Source of the DNA: Annona cherimola
Taxonomy: Eukaryota > Streptophyta > Magnoliopsida > Magnoliales > Annonaceae
NCBI GenBank assembly: GCA_030490835.1
Contig: CM059971.1
Coordinates: 37,682,012 to 37,746,011 of the forward strand
Reading direction: 5' to 3'
DNA: 64,000 nt
Positions 60,476-64,000 of the stretch are shown piece by piece. Numbering within the stretch: position 1 is the stretch's first letter; each line of letters begins with the position of its first letter. The position numbers and the translations under genes are program-made. The notes below the pieces were generated by a model. That model saw only the letters and a list, made by a program, of their open reading frames with translations, searched no databases and had not been told where the DNA came from.

Positions 60476-63400
60476 TGTGAAACCCGACCGTATACGCATC
60501 ATTTCGACCGTATACGCGTCATTTCAATATTTATAATTTTGTAATTATTTTATGAATAAATAAAAATTCATGAATTATATTGATAGATATGTGTATTGGA
60601 GATTGAAATAATGCAATTAGGAATTTAATCCCGTGAATAGTGCACGTGAATAGTAAACGTGCATAGTAATTGTGGATTAAGATATGAGATTAAGAGTTAA
60701 TCACTTGATTAACCTAATCACAAAAAGTCAAAAGGAGAATTAATCACTACAAGACAAAATAGTATTACTTTTGGATATTTTAATCCAAATTTGGATTTTT
60801 GTGGAAAAATAGAAAAAAATTCATAAATTGCAATCCGGGTGTCGGAATTAAATGAAATTTTTTATGGATGGTTAAAAATATATGATGAACATGATGGATG
60901 ATATAAGATGTGATGAAACTCACAAATTAATGGCCAAGATGAAGTGTCAAATAGATGTTGAAAAAGTAACTTAACTTTTTATTAAATATACTTTGACTTT
61001 TTAATAAAGTAAATAATTAAAAAATAAAAAAATTAATTAAAAGCAGCTGCTGCAGGGGCTGGAGCAGGCTAGGGTGGCTGGAGGTTTGACTATGATCAAT
61101 GGTCCATGATCATCATCATCTTTAATCAACGGCTAGGATTTATTTAGCCTAAATTAAATAATTTTAAAAATTCAAAAAAATAGGTTAAAAATAGGGCTGC
61201 AATAGGGTTGCTGGAGCAGGCCTAGGGTGGGCAGCACATGGCTCAAAGCATTTTTCAAAATTAAAAAGAAATACCAATTTATAATTAAATACCTCAAAAC
61301 TAGGGGGTAAATTCCAAATTCCTGAAAAATTCAACCCTATAAATAGGGCAGCAGGGGGAGAACGTCAAGGCATCCAAAACCACTCCATTTGAGCATTTTT
61401 CACCACCCACCACGTTTTAGCCTTGAAGAATAGAAGGTTGGAGAGAGAAAGTGTGAGAAAAAGAGGCGTATCTCCACTTCGGGTAAGTGATTTCTACCCA
61501 AATTTCTTTTGGATGTTAAGTAGGGTAAAACCATGATTAGATAATGCCCAAGCATGAGAAAATAAGTATAGATATAATGTTTAAATGGAATTATGCCAAA
61601 ACATCAAAAATTTGGAGCGAAGATAGGGTATTTGGGAAGATAGCATATGATATATGAAAATAATGCTCCAAAATTGATAAATGATGATTTGGGATGTATT
61701 ATTATGATAAATATGATGTTGTAATAATGATATATTAATTTCATGATTTTTGGAATTAAGGATTATGCTTAAGTGAATTTATGTTGATTTTTAGTATATG
61801 GAGAAAATGATTTTTTTGGGCAAGTAAATGATGATAAATTCAAAATCTAAGAACTTTCCAATGATATACTAGGCATAAGGTATGTCATGGTATTTTTTAT
61901 TTTTGGAAAAAATATCAATTTTTGAAACCCATGAACAGTAACCATGTTGCTGTGAACAGTAACCACGAATGAACAGTAAACAGCGTGATTTTTGGAGAAA
62001 ATTTTAGATTTATTTTTATATTTTATGAGGATAAATGGATTGAATTTTTTTAAGGATTTATGGATAAAAATCCATATAAGAAAATGATGATCACGCATTT
62101 TTAAGGATAACCTCTATAAAAATTTTATGGTGGAAAATAAGATCATAAATAAATATAAAATATGCATGATAAAGTATGTATATCCTTTTCACTTGTATAG
62201 GAAAAGGAAAGGAAAGGATAAAGGAGTCAGATTAAAGCAAAGCAAAGGTAAGCAAGCAAACTTTTGAAAATGATTTTTATATAGTGCAACTATGGAAAAT
62301 GTCAAATTTGCTTTATTATAAGCAAATTCATATGGAAGTAAGAAGAAATGTTGAAGTATGTGGGAATTGCTTTATCATAAGCAAATCCTTACAAATGAAG
62401 AGAAAGATGGAAATGGTTGCATTATAATGGAAAAGGAAAAGTTTTGATTTCAAAAATAGTATTTTGTTTTATCGAATGAATTTAAAATGATTTATTAAAA
62501 TATTTTGAAATGGATTTAAGGAAGGCCAACCAATAACCGATTTAAATGAAGATTACTTTTAAATGACCAAAGGATCATACAAGCGTATCTTCGTATAGAA
62601 GAAACTTAAGTGTTATGTGGACAAAGAATATGATATATATATATATAAAAAATGAATTATGCATTAGTATATCCTTTGTTCATGAAAAATCTAGAAACGA
62701 GAAGAAAAATGTTTCCAAAATCTTTGGTTTCCAAATATTAAAATGTTTTTCAAAATTGTTTTACCGATAAAAAAATGATTTATAAACATTTTAGCAATGT
62801 TTCAAATTTATTATTTCTCAAATATTTCAAATGTTTTAAGAATGTGCCATTTAAATGTTTTTAAAATTATTTAAGGTTGGTCATCCTTACAAAATATTTT
62901 TATTAACTTGTTAACTTGGGCTATGCCGAATTATCAAGTTAGAGATAGAAAAGGGAATACAGGCCGAGGTCTGTACTATTTTGAAATGACATGCTAGCAT
63001 CAAGTTTTAAAAAGGAAAAGTCACAGACTAGGGTCTGTGGAGTTTTATAAAAAGCATGCTAGCATATGAATATGGAGAAAGGAATGTGCACATGAGTTAT
63101 GTACTAGGTCTACTGTAGAGGATATGCAGACCGGACGCGGTTGCAAGATGGGCCCCCTCTACATAGGCCAAGTTGCTTTAAAAGGCGAAATGCCGGCGGC
63201 GCCCTCCCTGAAATGGGAGAAGAACACGGATAACTGCCTGGCTCGCGAGTTATCAATAGAGATGGTTTCTCTCCTAAGGAGGAAAGGGTGATCACTTGGT
63301 AAGTGTCACCTACCAGACGGACAGAAACGTTATGCATGATGCATATGCTTGTTTTAAAAAGGTTTTATGAAAAATGTTTTAAGGACATGAGAATGTCCTT

Positions 63401-63987
63401 GGAGAAAGAAAGTTTTATGAAAAACGTTTTATGTTCGTGAAAAAGAGGTTTACATGTTAAGTTTGCAAGCATATGTTTTACGAAAGGTTTTGTGAAAAGG
63501 TTTCCACTGGTTGATAGTAGATCACTTGATAAGTGTCTACTATTGAACGGGAGAAATGCATTTAAATGAAAAAAAAAATGCTTGCTTACTGAGTTTCGAC
63601 TCACGTTTTGCTTTTCAAACCATAGACAGGTACAACACAGGCCAAGAAGAAAAGGAAAAAGAAGGTATGAAGAAAATTTTATGATATGCTGATCCATATA
63701 TGGTATGACATGAACATATGATAAGGAGTTTTCAAATTATGTATGTATAAAATGTTCAGGTTAAAATAACCTGTATTGTACAAAAACAAGTATGAATATT
63801 ATCAATGATAATTGAGATTTGATGATAAGTATGTGTCTTTATGTGATGAAAGAAAAATAAAATTTTTTTTGACGAGATCGAATTAAGTACCCGCCGCGTG
63901 ATCAGGGCAACAATCCTGATTCATACTTACCAATCGACAAGATCTTGGAGTAAGGACAAATGTGACGCCTCGGTTCGGGGCGCCACA
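60476..63987 (+). mobile_element. Element E: solo LTR, 3.5 kb
   Basis: Starts TGTGAAACCCGACCG and ends CGGTTCGGGGCGCCACA, so the ends are partly inverted copies, and is flanked by ACTAT (60471-60475 and 63988-63992). There is no primer site, internal coding region or second LTR, hence a solo LTR left by recombination. Long LTRs with ends of this style are seen in Tekay/Del-type chromoviruses; that lineage call is from memory. The last 27 bp (63961-63987) themselves form an inverted repeat. Confidence 0.82.
61338..61488 (+). promoter_or_regulatory. Core promoter and leader donor of element E
   Basis: TATAAATAG at 61338-61346, a leader of about 135 bp, then GGTAAGT at 61482-61488. The same order is present on the minus strand at 2046-1934. 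Confidence 0.55.
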
Positions 63988-64000
63988 ACTATCGACTTTA
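63988..64000 (+). repeat. 3' LTR of element B, third piece, cut by window edge
   Basis: The second ACTAT (63988-63992) followed by CGACTTTA, which continues the LTR (TGACTTTAG at 18942) with one change. About 1.37 kb of LTR should follow right of the window. Confidence 0.85.

Larger units (their letters stand above)
18615..64000 (+). mobile_element. Element B: SIRE/Maximus-type Ty1/copia, split by C, D and E
   Basis: The 5' LTR starts TGTTGGAATC at 18615. The primer site, decayed gag and pol and a third ORF follow in order. B is interrupted by C at 27478/38317, resumes to a polypurine tract and the start of its 3' LTR (38750), is interrupted by D at 39007/60401 and by E at 60475/63988, and leaves the window inside the 3' LTR. 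The three 3' LTR pieces align in order with 18615-18950 of the 5' LTR. The two LTRs differ visibly (several changes in the first 60 bp), so B is clearly older than C. Confidence 0.88.

Noticed and set aside
60476..63987. Complete retrotransposon instead of a solo LTR
   Set aside because: No primer site, coding domain or repeated terminal segment occurs between the target duplications.

Overview
The window is nuclear DNA of a flowering plant with a large, repeat-rich genome. One host gene is recognisable: the 3' part of a YSL metal-nicotianamine transporter (three plus-strand exons between 4342 and 12585, typical GT-AG introns, closest in memory to the YSL4/YSL6 branch). The rest is transposable elements nested inside one another. 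Nothing seen fixes the species.

Layout. 1-~2900: a minus-strand LTR-like sequence cut by the left edge. 4342-12585: YSL exons; their introns hold a foldback MITE (5082-5426, 9-bp target duplication) and a probable tRNA-derived SINE (6483-6790). 13461-13850: a MITE-like inverted repeat. ~13850-18614: an old, heavily mutated Ty1/copia element (element A) whose right end is off the window. Into A went element B, a Ty1/copia element of the SIRE/Maximus type (5' LTR 18615-20318, decayed gag, pol and a third ORF). B is split three times. Element C (27479-38311), a young relative with near-identical 1,731-bp LTRs, sits in the tail of B's third ORF with target duplication ATATC. Element D (39008-60400), a 21-kb Ty3/gypsy element of the Tat type, sits in B's 3' LTR with duplication ACAGG. 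Element E (60476-63987), a 3.5-kb solo LTR, sits 70 bp further on in the same LTR with duplication ACTAT. D itself carries a 2.1-kb Mutator-like element (50145-52247) in its reverse transcriptase, which in turn carries a foldback MITE (51135-51528).

How the parts work. B and C encode Gag with two CCHC knuckles, then protease, integrase, RT and RNase H, then a downstream third ORF. Their LTRs hold an array of hairpins centred on GTCGAC, and related GTCGAC repeats recur in the spacer between pol and the third ORF. C is nearly intact (one stop codon in pol). D carries an extra 5' ORF, a gag-protease frame in which the Gag core fold seems to occur three times, an RT/RNase H/integrase region, a convergent multi-exon antisense gene with its own TATA box, and at its right end two antisense fragments of host genes (an hnRNP-type RRM protein and a NYN-type protein). 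Its left LTR is a 4.3-kb near-palindrome around two GC-cored tandem arrays and does not resemble its right end. D's triple Gag, captured genes and mismatched ends are the least ordinary parts of the window.
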